Numbered from the stretch's first letter, positions 1 through 14,857 are shown. The stretch is 64,000 nt of DNA from Glandiceps talaboti (GCF_964340395.1 NC_135555.1:13461246-13525245), one strand, 5' to 3'. Notes: generated by a model from the sequence alone, not told the origin. Program-made: numbers and translations.

Positions 1-1033
1 ATTTAAGGAAAACTTGATGTGGTAATTGCTAAAAAAAGAAGTGGAAGCAAAAACAGGTCAATCATTCATTTTCAAAACGCAGACTTCGACCTTAACAAAT
101 TTGAATTATATACATAAGTGTGCAACCCTGTGCCGTAACGTTCAAAATCTACTGTATCATTTAACTGAATTCATCAAATCTGAATTGTGTCTAAAAAACC
201 CCAAAATATTATAATTAATATTATGTAAATCATCTCAGGTAAAGACTGACTTTCACACAATCTGTGAAGCAAACATGTAGGTGAAAAAAACGTCCAAAAC
301 ATTCCAACTTTCCCCCTACATATACAGACAGACTGCTGGATGATATGCATAATGAAGAGCAAAATCACTTCAAATGAATGCTTCTGACAGTGTAGTGTTC
401 GTCCAACTAGAAAACAGAATGGATGCGTAACAATATGTACAAAATCTCATGTTATCTTTCAATACTTCTTTTAACACTCTTGATTAAACAATGTGGAAAA
501 AAAAAGCTGTAAAAAAAAATTACTAGCTAAATATGTCAGTTTATAATTGCATAAGTTTTTAGTAAATCTGTGTTGGTCATTTGGAAGAAACGTAAAACTC
601 AATATTTTTTTTTTTTTTTTTTTTAAATATTTTTGTATTTCTAATTTACAATAAAATACAAAAATCAGCTTTTCAAGGTGATGTCCTGCAGTGGGAAATA
701 TATTACACAATATTGATAGTGAACTTGACATTTGAACTGGTCATAAGAGTGTAGATGTTCGTGACGACAGATTAAGAGATAGGCAACTTTTAAACTTTTA
801 CTGCAGTAGATGAAAGTATCAAATTTCACAATTTAACATCAAGAAAGACAATGTCCCAAATAACTGTGCATCAGCTTGGTAAATCACGTGCAACCAACTG
901 TCAACACTGCCCTCAAGTGGCCAGTTGTGTTCTGAAGCTCATCAACCAATACAAACAGTTGAATGGTAAAAAGTTGAAATGCTCGAGCGATAACTTTTTT
1001 AATCATACAGGGTCTAACAGTGTATCATTTACC
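1..1033. other. Downstream flank of KIF28
   Basis: A+T-rich DNA with a T-tract at 605-624. The short open frames here show no recognisable motif. I see no gene. Confidence 0.5.
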
Positions 1034-1039
1034 TTTATT
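1034..1039 (-). terminator. Candidate KIF28 poly(A) signal
   Basis: First AATAAA on the minus strand downstream of the KIF28 stop, about 1 kb away, implying a 3' UTR of roughly 1 kb. Hexamer match only. Confidence 0.35.
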
Positions 1040-1649
1040 TACAACTGTCATCTCACAACTTTAATTTAGGTGAACAATAATAAAAAATATGTTCTGTTAT
1101 ATAACTGTATCAATATTTAAAGTACATATATGTTTTCAATATGAAAGAAATATTTGATTTTGGAATGTTTAGCTAAAAATTAATATCACAATAGCTAAAG
1201 TAATTATTTTGTAAAAAAAAAATCAACGCAAAATGCTGATGTATGGAATGGAAAACCAAAGGCTAGAATTATTGATATAGAATAATTAATATCAGGTATT
1301 TAAAATTTAAAAAAAAAAAGATAACAAAAATATGAATATAAGAAATACTAAATTTCAGAAAGGTGTCTACACTTCATTTAATATCTAGTAGTGGTGAGGT
1401 GATGTATACTACCTCTACAGGTGGGTTATCCAAGGTTTACAAGAAAAAAAAACAACCTTTTACATGATTTCATCAACTACAGTTTATGCCTATCTACTTA
1501 CTAGATATTTGCAGTGAAGAGTGGACACCTTCATGGAACAGAATAATTGTAAATTAATATTGCATAGCATTCTGATTTGACCTTTGACCTAGACATCCTT
1601 CAAACTGAAAATTTACATATGCCAACCAAGACTGCATAGAGTAGCATAT

Positions 1650-1737
1650 ACAGTAGACTAAGATATGTCGCGTCGCTCCACCCTCATCGACTGATGTGTG
1701 AGGGCGCTCCGTCATGGCATACCTCACAGACTACTGT
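1650..1737. repeat. MITE family A, copy 1 (88 bp)
   Basis: Ends ACAGTAG...CTACTGT are inverted repeats. The interior carries the family core TGTGAGGGCGC and GTCATGGC-TACCT, shared with copies at 12930, 43509 and 52638. Confidence 0.7.
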
Positions 1738-2039
1738 TACACATACAGCAAACGCTAGATGGATTACTAGTTGCCATGGTGGATTACTTGTTGCCATGGT
1801 GACTGACCTTCTCAGTATCATATGACTATACAATGTAGATTTCAAATGACTCAACTAATGGTACCACCTTAGACTTTGGTTGACCAGTGTTAACGGACGG
1901 TTATTTCTTACTATGTAAGGTCATATCAAGTTACTGGCAGGACAGATAAAATATCAAAAATTGACAGATAAAGTTATTGAGAAATTAAGTATCAAAAATA
2001 TAGAAGGGTATGAAAAGTCCAGATCCTGAAGATACTTAT

Positions 2040-2144
2040 TTACATAACAATACAGGCTTTACTCTCTGTTTTTCCTTTCTCCTTTCCACCAGATACATGT
2101 GTTCCAACACGAGTGCCTCTTGGTTTGATACCTTTTTGGAAACT
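2040..2144 (-). CDS. KIF28: KIF28 exon 28, C-terminus with CaaX-like end
   Basis: 105 nt including TAA, residues 1040-1073. Very strong polypyrimidine tract and acceptor (TTCTGCTCAAACAG). Basic, Gly-rich segment ending [10 protein letters not shown] before the stop. It is the only phase-0 open exon with a good acceptor that I found downstream of exon 27. CIVM fits the Cys-aliphatic-aliphatic-X prenylation signature. Confidence 0.72.
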   Translation of the reverse strand, partial: SFQKGIKPRGTRVGTHVSGGKEKGKTESKACIVM

Positions 2145-2324
2145 CTGTTTGAGCAGAAAGAATAGAAAAAAACATTGATGTCAGTTGATGATTTCATTGT
2201 GTGGATGACAAAATATCCACATCGTTGATGTTGGTAGGATCATCAGTGAGTGTTCTGTCTGAAGCACAATTGCTGGTCTGTCTGTCTGTCTGTACATATG
2301 TATGTTTATGTGTGGGTGCCTTTC

Positions 2325-2358
<34 letters not shown>

Positions 2359-5300
2359 TGTATGTATGTATGTATGTATGTATGTATGTATGTATGTATG
2401 TATGTATGTATGTATGTATGTATGTATGTATGTATGTATGTATGCATGCATGCATGTGTATGTGTGTGTGTTGTGTGTGTGCCCACGTGCATGCATGCAT
2501 GTGTGTGTGTGTGTGTGTGTGTGAGTGTATGTGTGTATGTGTATTGTTTGTAGAACATCATTTTCAAATATATACACTCTGTTCTTTGTCTTTCTACAAA
2601 GGAGCAATTGTTGCAAGGACTAGAATAATCACTGGAGTTAAGACATGGAAAAAAACAGCAAAACACACCAGTACATACATTCAAAAGCTACATTGTGTAT
2701 TTAAAAGAAAGCTGATATATCCAGTCATAGAACAAACTCCAATGTAGAAAGCAAAGAACATAGTCTAGCTGTTAGTGGTAAGTATACAGATACACAATGT
2801 AAATACACGAAGATGTGTACATGGCAATCTGATTAAAATCCAATGTAGATGTCAGCTAATCGTTCATTGCTATTTTACCTTCTTTATTTTGCCTGAATTG
2901 ACCTTTGTGGTACATGTTATGTTTTTATCCTGATCGACTCCTCTAACTCTAGTCGAGGAGGCGATCAGGATAAAAACGTAAACATGTACCACGAAGGTCA
3001 ATTCAGGCAAAACAGAAATGAAAGATTAGCCGACATCTACATCGGATTTTAATCAGATTGTGTACATGGTAGTATATTAAAAGTTCATCCCAGTAGTTCA
3101 TCATGTATGTTAAAGTAACATGATTATTTGAACAGAAAATGAAACAGTACATATGAACAGATATTACACATTAAACTTAAAACACAAGATATGAATTTAA
3201 ATAAAATTAAATTTGATTATATACTTTATTATTACTATGGTAGCAGTTGTGAAGTTTTGACATTGCAATATGGTATGTGGTAGGTGTTATATGGTAAAAT
3301 GTGTGCATCGTTCCTTATTTACCAATACTTTGGGGGTTTATTTTTATCTATACTGGTATTAATTAGATTTGTGTATTATGTGTTGTTGGATAGTGAATGC
3401 TATCTATAACTGTCAGGTGCTGTGAGGCTGTGCCAGTAGTTTTAAACTATTTTTTTTTTCTGCAACAATGATGGAATAATTAGGTTTGATATTAATACCA
3501 TCAGTTATGCATGATATCCACGCTATAAAGCGTATTGGTCGCTGCTTTATGTACGACACTAATTACGAAATCCAAGCATTTTTAAATACTGTTGTTTATT
3601 TATGCACGTCACCAATTATGATATCCAAGTGATTTTACATATTGTCGTTGTTCTATCTCTATAGCTGTGGAAGCGAAAACTCAACATTGTATTAAAACGA
3701 TACAATCTATGCACAGCTACCATGAACCAACATTCACCAAGAATAACACTTTATCCTAGATGTAAACATGAAAAAACAGAATCAATGCAATAAAACAAAA
3801 CAGTACATGGGGTATGTGTAACAAAACACAGAGTGCACTCACTGGACAGGCAGCCATATTAACATTTTAACACAACTAAAACAGACAGCTTGATAAGCTG
3901 GGATAAGTCTATTGGCTGTTGGCATGGGAATTACACACCAGAACTTTCAGGTAAATTTGGCGAAAAGTTTAACATATGGCACTACAGTTCCACTAGAAGC
4001 ATGTGATATTGTGACACCTTAAGTTCCATATGATCTGTCCATACAGGTCCAACGTTCTTTCATTTTCATTTTTAAATTTTTTGAGTGGAAAATTTGTCTA
4101 ACTTGCATGGCCACACAAATACCATAATTTGATAATCACATGTTATGATATACTTAGGGTGTAGCTAATATTTGGAGTTTGTGGAGAATCTGAAAAAGGT
4201 AGATTGTGAAATAATATTACTAGTAAATGGAGAATTAGCTGGTATTCAAATTGTTGAAATATTACCAAGTACTGTAACCCTAGATATTTTCACCACTAGA
4301 ATATTTTGTGATTTTACAGTCTTCAGCTAGTTCTCAAAAACATATTTTTACTAGTTACCAGACTGGTACATTGTGTTAATGTACAAGAAGGCATTTAGTC
4401 ACCACTTATTTTTGCATATTTGCTCTCCAGTGAAATAAGTGAAAATGTCCAGGTTTACAGTAAACAGTTGTTTTTGCTGGCTTTGACTCTTACAGGAGAT
4501 TTCATGTAAACTTTCAAATACTACTGGAGTAAAGTATCAACATCAGTGAGACTAACCACAAGTGTTATGTTGCGATAGACACGATAAAGTTAACACACTA
4601 ACTTTTAATTACACAGTATATCTGGCTCTGTATTTTGTTACATTTCTATTTTGTTCTTGTTATCATTAACAAAAAATGTCTATCTCAACATGAAACATGG
4701 TGAGCAGTCTTACTGACCTGTTTAATAGTATTCGTGGCCTATTTACGGTGATTACGGTATATTCCGGTATATTGAACGGAATATACGCCGCAAACAGCCT
4801 ACAGCATTTGCAAGTTAAGACGTAATCTCCTCTATTTAAATCCCTGACAAATGTATGAATGTTATTCCACAGTAATAATTATAGTACATATATTTGTATT
4901 TTGATGCGTTTTCTGGTACACATGTAAAAAATGTACTACCTCTAAAGGATCGTGTTTCACCTAATATTCATTTTCCTATCACTAAAATGTTTGTTTTATC
5001 CATTTCAATTATTTAGTATTTGTCTTTGTGTAAAGGTACAGACATCAAAAATTGATATCTATTCAATATATGGTATATATGTATGTTATTTTAATTTTAT
5101 ATGTCATACATGCATTGATCTGACAGGACAGATGGAAAGTGTGTAAAGTGATATTTTGACTTTTAACGAGGTATAACGGACACTACGGATAGCACAGATA
5201 CAGGAGGTGGTTACTATGGAAACATATCAACACTACTTATGATAATCTGTACATTAGGGAACATGAATGAGAATGGTGGGCGATCATTACCATGGTAACC

Positions 5301-8300
5301 AACACCAAGGGATGTTTGTACTTTTACAGGATTGTACAGGTGGTGGATTTTTGTCCTGTAGCTTTCTTTTGTACATCTTGCATCTACAAGGAAAACATAC
5401 AAAGTCATCTTGGGGTTAATCTAAAGTTTATGAAGGTCAATTTGGGTCATAGGTAAGGAGGTCAAGTTGGGTCACCCAAGTTACTTATCCAAGAGGTCAA
5501 GTCAGGTCACCGTCAATGTTGAGGTACATGTACCTGTGGGATGCAAAGTTGGGTCATCCAAATTATTGAGGTGAGAGGTCAAGCTGGGTCATCCAAATTA
5601 TCGAGGTGAGAGGTCAAGCTGGGTCACCCTAATTGTTGTGGCAAGAGGTCCTAGTGGTCATCAACAGTGCTGAGGTCAGACATCAAGTTGGATCACCCAG
5701 ACTGCTAGGTGAGACCTTAAGAATTGCAGGGGTAGAGTGGTTATACCCTGGGGGTTGAGTGGTTATACCCTGAATGTCTGGCCAAGTCAAAAAATGGGAA
5801 GGTAGTCAATGCATATACCCACTCAGATAAGATATTCAGTGTATTTTTTACAGGAATTAGGCATACAACCCTGTACATTATACTGCTGACAGTGATGTTT
5901 TTCATCCAGTCAAGTCAGTTATATCAATTAAAGAGATCTACCATGGTTGTGAGTACCCAGTGTAATTATACAGTGTCACATGGCTTTGTAAAATGTCACA
6001 TCATTACCATACATAGAACAGAAAGAAGATTTACAAACACTATATGCAAGGGTAAATACTAAACCTTTACCATTATTTCTTAGAAATCTATATCCATACA
6101 TAGAAAGTTATCTGAAGATTTATTACTTTTATGATTGTTGCAATTATACAGGTAAATACACCACTACCTACACCATAGTATGTTGCATTACTACTATCTA
6201 CACATACACATGTACAACACAATCCAAGTGTGTATCCCTGTCCTGTACTGTGATGTTAACCAGAGAGTACCAGCATGAGAGTCACCTTTGACCTCTCCAT
6301 TTTCAGTTATACACATGTAGAGGTCTAATGAGTCTATATATACACCAAATACAATCAATTTATATAGTTCATCGTTGTCACATTGTTAACAATATTACAC
6401 ACAACACATACGTACAATATAGCAACTACCACAGTATAGTTGTACAGTACGTGTAACACATTAAACATGACAATCACATAAGACTGCAGAACACACGTGA
6501 GTACAGTACAATATATTGCACATAGCACACTGTACATCACAGTTCAATGAAATACAGCACAGCATTTTATGTACACAGTACAGCACAGCACATCACAAGT
6601 ACGGTATAGTGTAATCCAGTACAGTACAGTAAAATACAACACAACACAACCAACCAACCAACTACACTACTGTTACAGTACTGTTACAGAGAAAGTCTCT
6701 ATACAGCATGTATGTTTCATATATGTTACAGTTTCAATACTGGAGGACCAACCAACAAACAAACAAACAAACACACACAGAGGACACAGTGCTTCAAACA
6801 TTAGGACTATGGTAGTACATGAAACAGAACGGAGACAACCATCCAGTTCATAGTGTACAGGTACAGCATGCCAATAATACAACAATAAGTGAACAGAAAT
6901 GGTCACCTTGTTATCACCATTGTTGTCTGGCTGGTTTTGTTTTGTTGGGATCACATAATCATTACCCAAACTTTGTTCTTCTCTTGTAACCTGCTGAAAG
7001 TTGATCCAACAATCTATCAACTCTTCTGGTTTGATATTGAATTATTTGAATCCCTTGTGTGATATTTTGACTTAATATTCTGAACTTACTGATTTGTACT
7101 GGTATTGAATAATTTAACTTTTTCCTTCATTAAATGGTAGGAGTAAATTTTGGCATTTTTAACTTAATAGATGATAAAACTTTCACTTGGGAAAATCTGT
7201 TTTGGTTGTCAATAAATACTATCCTAAACAGTTTGTTGAAGGAAATAGTTTTTCTTAGAATTTTATTTTAGTATCCTGTACCATGTTTACAGTTAATGAT
7301 AAAATTTCACAATCATTTCAGACTTGCTGTTTCAGAATGACTACAGTTTGCTACCTACATGAAAATTTTCCTTACTCCTGGCACACTTTGTCATTATGAC
7401 ATACAGTGAAACAGTGTACTCAGATGTTATGGCTTGTATATTATGACAAAATAACACAAACAATATTAACAAATCTATATGTACGTTATGGATGTTACTG
7501 TTGTATTGTATGTGTTGTGTAGTGTGTCCTTGTAGCACATGTGACATATGACAAGCAAACAACACACACACAACAAGACAAAAATAAACAGGAATAAACA
7601 TGCAAACTAAGATCTGGTGATTTAGCGTATAAAGGTCTGGGTTTCAGTTTTAACAGCCATCACACTGAGGACTACAAATTCTAGCAAGGAGGACATGCAG
7701 TTTGGGTAAAATACTTAATTGTAATTGTGGATGTTCAAATTTAGCTATACTACCAATGAGAATTGAATTTAACTAATGCTAATGAGAGAACCTGGGAATG
7801 AAACCCTGGCCTTTAACACCAACACTGCCTTACTATTAACACTGCGCATACTGTAATGCTGTAATATACATTATAAGATACACATGGAAAATTTGCTGTC
7901 AACACCTACTCAGGCATTGACTTGCCATAGTGTACACTGACTAGGTACATTCAAGAATGGGTATAATGTTTTAGAATGGGTATACTCTAAAATAGCTATA
8001 CTCAAGAATGGGTATGCTATTAGAATGGGTACTCTAAAATGGGTATGCTGGGTTTTGTTTTTTTAAAAATTTAATGCAATGGACTGCATTGCTATCGGCA
8101 CTCCGCGGGTTCAGTGTACTGTTACAGTGTAAAGGTAACTTTCACTTGGTACATCAGGTTGCTGTCAACACCAACTGAGGACAATGGACATTTGTCAACA
8201 CAATGAATACACCAACACACTAAATTCCATGAAAATGATAGCTCTGGTACATCACAAGATGAACATCCACTGCTGGGTAATTCTTGATGACAGCATGGGT

Positions 8301-9666
8301 ATACTGAGGTTTGTAACAAGAGTTGAAAACAAACAAGGAAAATAGGGATGCTGCTTGCAGTCAAACACTGGCTGGGACACACTTGGCCACTACACTAGCA
8401 GATATATAGACAACCAACTCATGCATGCATGGGTACGTTAGGGTACCATGAAAAAAGTATGGGCACCCAATAGGTTGCTAACAGCTATAAACAACCAATA
8501 TGGGTACATTTGGGTATAATGAAAAATGTACGGGTTCACTTGGTTGCCAACAGCTGTAGATATGGGTACGTTATGGTACATGTACCATGAAAAATGTATG
8601 GGTATAGACTAGGGTGCCAGCTAGCAGCTATATAGACAACTGATAATGTGATATGGGTATACATTCAGGTGCCATGAAAAATGTAAGGGTACACACTCCA
8701 TTGCTATCACTACTGGTAAACACCCCACTGCAAGTCCACTGCAATTTGACAACACTTCAACAAGAGTACTACTACTCTAAAACAGCTAGCATATCACACG
8801 GTATGGGTATAATGGACCAAATCTAACATGCTGGGGTTGATCAAATCTTAGTAATTCATATCTTACTTTAATCAACTCCTCAGTTGTCATCTTATTTATG
8901 TCAAGACTTACAACACTACCAGTCTCTTCCTAAAAAAGTATTTACAAGTATAAAAAAAAAACAAAGCAAAAAGAAACAAACAAGTAAAAAACAAAGATAC
9001 ATAAAGAACAGAAAGAACTATTTTGACTATAAGCCTGCAGTTGTGTGCACTCTGTGTTTTATGTTATATGTGAACTGTTATGAGTGAGATATCAGTTTTT
9101 TAGTATAAAATTAAATGAACACAGAATTGTTAGTTGACATGCACACTTGAACTCTTACATTGGCGTCACCACTTGTGACCTTGTCCTGGGCCTTTTTGTG
9201 ACCATGTAAAATCTGAAGAAAGAATGACATGATTGGGTTAGGAAGAAGACGCTACACTAAAAGATAGATGGACTGTTAATTTGAGATAACACCGATGATC
9301 ACCTGAAGTATACAAAAACCAAGACAAAAATTTGAAAGATTGAGGATATTATATACAAACGTACTAGTTATTCTCGATACACATGAGATCACTATAAATT
9401 TAAGTGACTTCACCTTTATCACTTGGGCTCAAATGAAGTAGTACAATTGTCTTCATTAAAGTCAAATGATTTGAATTTATACAACATTATAAGATGGTCA
9501 TATCGTTTCGTACGTTCCATCTCATCAAGTTGGCATAAATTATTAATCTGATTTGAGAGACATCCATGCATGCTACTTCTGATGACCATTGTAAAGTCTG
9601 AGATATATATACAGACTTGACCCATTTAACTGCCTGGTGATTCTTTAATACTGAATATCAAAAACA

Positions 9667-9735
<69 letters not shown>

Positions 9736-12700
9736 CACACATTCACAAAATCAGGTCTTGTTGGTTGTGACCTTTAGACAATTAGGGACTTTAAATACAA
9801 GATGAGTACAAGGCTTGGTACACTCCAATAGATGTCTTCTGTGAGGGGAGTTTCAGACATTAGCAGCTGTATAGTTCACATTCACATTGAGTACAACATC
9901 AGCCTCAAGTTTCCTTTTCAAGAGGGAACCTGTTTGCACACACAAGCTCATACCTCAATAATTTCCTATTCAGCATACATACTTCAGATAACATTACATT
10001 CCATCAAAACAATGGTAATGATGATATAGTATATTAGTATGTACAACGTCTTATGCCATTTCATTCACATTGACAGCTCTACTAAAAACATCTATGCCAA
10101 TGATTTGAGAAGTTCCTTTCGAAAATTTGACAAATATTTCTTATACATGTACATTATGAATTCCTCTTTGCAGTACCAGAAATGAAGAATATGTTTGTGG
10201 CTCAAAAGACACAACAATAAAAAAAAATAGTTTGATCCCAAAAATGCAAATTGCCAATCTATAGTATAACTATTACAGCAAACTCAATAGCCAAACTTTG
10301 CCATCTAGCAGTATGTCTGTGACGTTGATGACAAGTCAACTTAAAAACATCACCACTTATTGACGTCAAATCATGGTGACAATACAGTGTGTCTCTTTGC
10401 TGTGATTGCTGTAACATGCCACCATACCATACATACATCACTCATACATCAGAGAAAGTTGGACAGAAAAATGGCAAGTAGATCAAGAACAGTATAGAAA
10501 TAAGAAAAGGTAAAAAGATAAAAACAAAACAAATTAATCTGTACATTCATAGAAGGCTATCAACTCAATTTTTTGATTAAGAGGAAACAATAGCGCTGAT
10601 CATTGGATTTTCTAGTACACCAGAGAAAGATAAAATATCACCCTGTTTATATATTCTCGTAAGTTTCAACTTTGTTCGGAGAATTACTGGAGTTGAAAAA
10701 ATATTCCAAAAAGTTTGCAGTAAATTATGATAGAAATTTTTATGCAGCAATATCAGTGAATTGCAAATTGATTTTCAACTGATGTACACAACAATGTTTG
10801 AAATTTGAAAGTGTTCAGTTGTAAACTATAAATTTTGAAATGAAAAAATCACGGTAAATTTTATTCTGCATTGATTACTGACATAATAAAATATATTAAG
10901 TGATTTAGTTTACAGGATTGTTGTCTATGAAAATAGTCCAAGCAGTCCTTCTATGAAGCAAGTCTTCACTACATTGTCTTTCTGGCGATGCATAGCTCTG
11001 CAGACTTCAAATAGTCTACAAAAAAACTTGCCAAAATAACCTACCTGATTAAGAAGATGTACCCTTGTTTTCAGTTTGGTTCCAGTGCTGTAAGCAACTG
11101 CAGACACTGCACGGTAAAATGGTTCATATTGTTGTTGCTCTGGGGTTTTGCCTTCCCATTCTTTGCATATTTCCTAGAAAAGAAATGGTATTATTATTAT
11201 TTAGAAACAGCTGGCAGACAAATGACATTAACAAAAACAAGACTACACATGGAAAGAAAAATGTACTGACCCTAAAATTTAAAAAAAAATAAATACAATG
11301 TGAAGCTCAAAAGTTCAATAATAGTCAGCTCTTTGTGAAATCATTAAAATTGGCAAGAGGAATGTTTTGACAATATTTCAAGCAATGCATTATGAATTAT
11401 GTATATGCATGCTGTTGTGACGTAGAATGACCATATATTTTGTTTGAACACACTCAACTTGGCTGGTGTGTGGTATGCTATTGGACTGTTATGCCCATAA
11501 ACAATTGTTTGCCTCTCCACCCTGTTTTTAAAAAAAAAAAATTTTTCTTCTTCCTCTGATTTCTAGGTAGATAAATTTACCTGCATTCTTTTCTCTTTCT
11601 TTTCAAGTCTTTCATACTTTTTGTGCAGTAAGACAAGTTCTGCCTTCAGCTGAGAGGAATCACTACTCCCATCAAGTCCAAATGAAGTCATTCTTCTCTG
11701 GCTAAGACCAGGTCTTTCCTGGTTTGACTTGATTGATTCCATTTCACGGAGTTCCTACAACAATTAAATAACAGCAATGAAATGATGTGATGATGATGAT
11801 GGGGGCGGGGGTGGTGGGGGGGGGGGCAGAGAGGAAAGGTAATCAGATTATAATAGTGCAGTAGGCCAATTTTTCACACCTGTTTGTGGTGATGGAGGCA
11901 GTGGTCATGTGAGTGGTGGTGGTGGTTATGCGAGTGGCGGTGGTCATGTGAGTGGTGGTAGTAGTCATGTGAGTGGTGGTGGCAGTAGATGATTCTTATG
12001 ATACAGCTTGCATTTGACATTTAAACTTTGAATTTACTGATTGGCAGCCATGTTTGATGTGGCCTTGTGTTCTAGCCAGTACCATGAAGATAAGCCGGAG
12101 ATAGCCATGTGAAAGGTCTGTTTGTGTTGGACGTGGCAGTTATACATGTGTGGTGGTAGTGGTAGTAGTGGTAGTAGTAGCTAGTGGTGGTGGTAATGTT
12201 ATTCATGATGTTGGTCATGAAGATGGTAGTGGTGGTGGTGATGGTTGTAGTGGTAGTGGTGATGTTGGTCGTGATGCTGGTCATGATGATGGTAGTGGTG
12301 GATGTGGTAGTAGTAGCTAGTGGTGGTGGTGGTGATGTTGGTTGGGATGTTGTCGTGATGATGGTAGTGGTGGCTGTAGTGGTAGTGGTGATGTTGGTCG
12401 TGATGTTGGGTGAGCGTGATAATGGTAGTGGTGGTGATGGTTATGATGATGTTGGTCATGGTGGTGGTCATGATGGTGGTAGTGCTAGTGGTAGAGTTCA
12501 TTATATAAACTATAACTCCTTACCTTGGTGGTCATTTTGACAAGTTTAGAGTCAGCTACCTGGTCTTCCTGTACTCCGTACAAAAGGAACGTAATACTAC
12601 CATTTTCAAAGTAATCCAGATGGTCTTGTGAAACACTAGGGAAGGCAATCACCCTGGAGTGATTCCATTCTGGTGACAAAGTACCTGATAGCGTTTTTGT

Positions 12701-14857
12701 CTGAGTATAGCTGTCTTCATTATACACCTTGTATTTCACAAATAATCCCTTGGAGTACCTGGCTTTGTTGACATCAGCATTACGTATGGTTACCTAGAGA
12801 AAAACAAATGTAACATATGAAAGAGTATAGAGGAAGGCAAATAGTAATAATATATTTCAGTCCTTAAAAATCAAGTTATTATATATGTTTTAAGCTATGG
12901 TTTATCTTCAGTGTAAAGGCTAGATTAGACTGTAAGACACGTCGTGATGTTCTGCCCTCACCGGCCTCCTCTCACCAGGCTTCCTCTATTGGGAGGGGTT
13001 GGCCGATGTGTGAGGGCGCCCCGTCATGGTGTACCTTACAGGAACCAAACAGAAACAAACAACCAGTATATAGAATACATATAGCATATACTATACACAC
13101 CCACAAAACACGCGCTAGCATGCGTCTTCCCGGCAAAATTACATGCACTTTCACAACTAATTACAGATTATAAACACTTGGAATTCTTCTTCCTGTCTCC
13201 TGCGAGTATTTTCTGTTGCTTCTTTTAACTTTGTTTATTTAAGGCCAAAAAAAGAAAAGCATAGTTTCTGGTCAAAACATTTTGTCTAAAGTGGTGTAAC
13301 AACATGATTTTTTTTTTTAATTCTCAACAAACCTGTCACTCGATTTACTATTTATTATGGAAGCTATAGTTACTGTTCTTTTTATTTAGTACTTGAGAGC
13401 AAGTGTGTATGTTGGGCAGATATCATTTGCTTGTTCAAGTTTTGGCTCTGCAGTTGTCTTCACTGAAGTAGGGAGGGTTATTTTGTGTTTTCCCCTAGAT
13501 CTGCAGGCTGCATGAGCTGGTCAAACACGAAAAAAAAAATCAATGCGGTGGTATTTAAAGTGATGTGCATGCTGACCAGAAACAGTTCTTCTTTTTTTCT
13601 TTTTGGTATTTAGCCAACTTATTGACGCACATGACGTAAACATGATTGGCTTACCTTGAAGTAATACGGTTTACCAAGTAACTCTTGTGGATCGTCTACA
13701 AACTTGTCCTCATCTACAGGTTTACCTGCCTGTGTACATGGTGTGATGACCAAACTCATTTGACCTTCCTCTGTGCCCTTTTACAAAATCAACACACATA
13801 CTAGATAATTAATAATTGAATATCATATTATTATAGGCCATCACTAAAAATACATTCAGACATGTCATCACTAAAAATACATTCAAACATGTCGCCAACA
13901 TTTTATTTATTTGTAAGTCTTTGCGTTTCTATTTTATTGAGCTCCCAGAGTTAGAAAGCAAAATTACAACAAATACTGGAAATCTGGAAATTTTGCTAAA
14001 GATTTTTTTTTTCATTATTTGGCTGGATAACAAAAAAAACAAAAATACATAAGCAGTGACTAAAATGTCTTCTTGGACATGAAAACAATGTACCAGTCTG
14101 GTATTTAGTGAAAATTAGTCTTTACAAATACCTCTGACATTTAGTCATTTTATATCTTCATATTGCTGTATGTTGCTTGTGCCCTTGAAAATTTGTCATG
14201 GGAGAACATTGTGACCTTTGAACTGAACACTATGACCTTTGAACTCCATCACCACTTTTTAACTCGCAGACTGATCTCTTACTTGGTGAAATCCCATAAA
14301 GTAGTAACATACATAGTTTCATGTCACAGAGGGCACTGTTTATATGATCAAATTATGGTTTATGGATTCTACCTTGTAGTCAGTGACTGCAAGTTCATCA
14401 TCGAAATCCAGAGCGTATGCTAAACTCTGTAAGAAGGTATTACAACTACCAATCAAGACATCCTCTGTTGGTTCCCAGAATGGATCGGCTTCCTTGGAGA
14501 TTTTGTTGATATCTTCATCCCCGTCTAACCATCTTTGGTACAAATCCTAAACAAAGTGAACACATATATTGAAAATGTGAATTGTTTCGAAAGAAAATTG
14601 CTACCTATGATATGTGACATATGGGCCTGCTTTCTCCCCCCCCCCCCCCCCCCCCCCCCCATTATCATACACAACCATTCAGTCACCCTCCACACACAAA
14701 CCCACATACTCATAGTGACACACACACATACCCATAGCCACATAAACATACACTTATGGGTACAACCTGTGATATACTGTGATGAACACAACCACATATA
14801 ATGAAATACATATGCAACCTGCAGTGACACACAAACATGTATATACATCATAGACAC

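Noticed and set aside
2181-2747. Open frames of up to 167 codons rich in Tyr/Ile/His/Thr or Cys/Val/Met
   Set aside because: They are readings of the (TATG)n/(TG)n microsatellite, which lacks stop codons in several frames on both strands.
12072-12540. Val/Met/Gly-rich and Thr/His-rich frames
   Set aside because: Products of the GTG/ATG triplet block in KIF28 intron 22; no motif, and they run into exon 22 on the wrong strand or frame.
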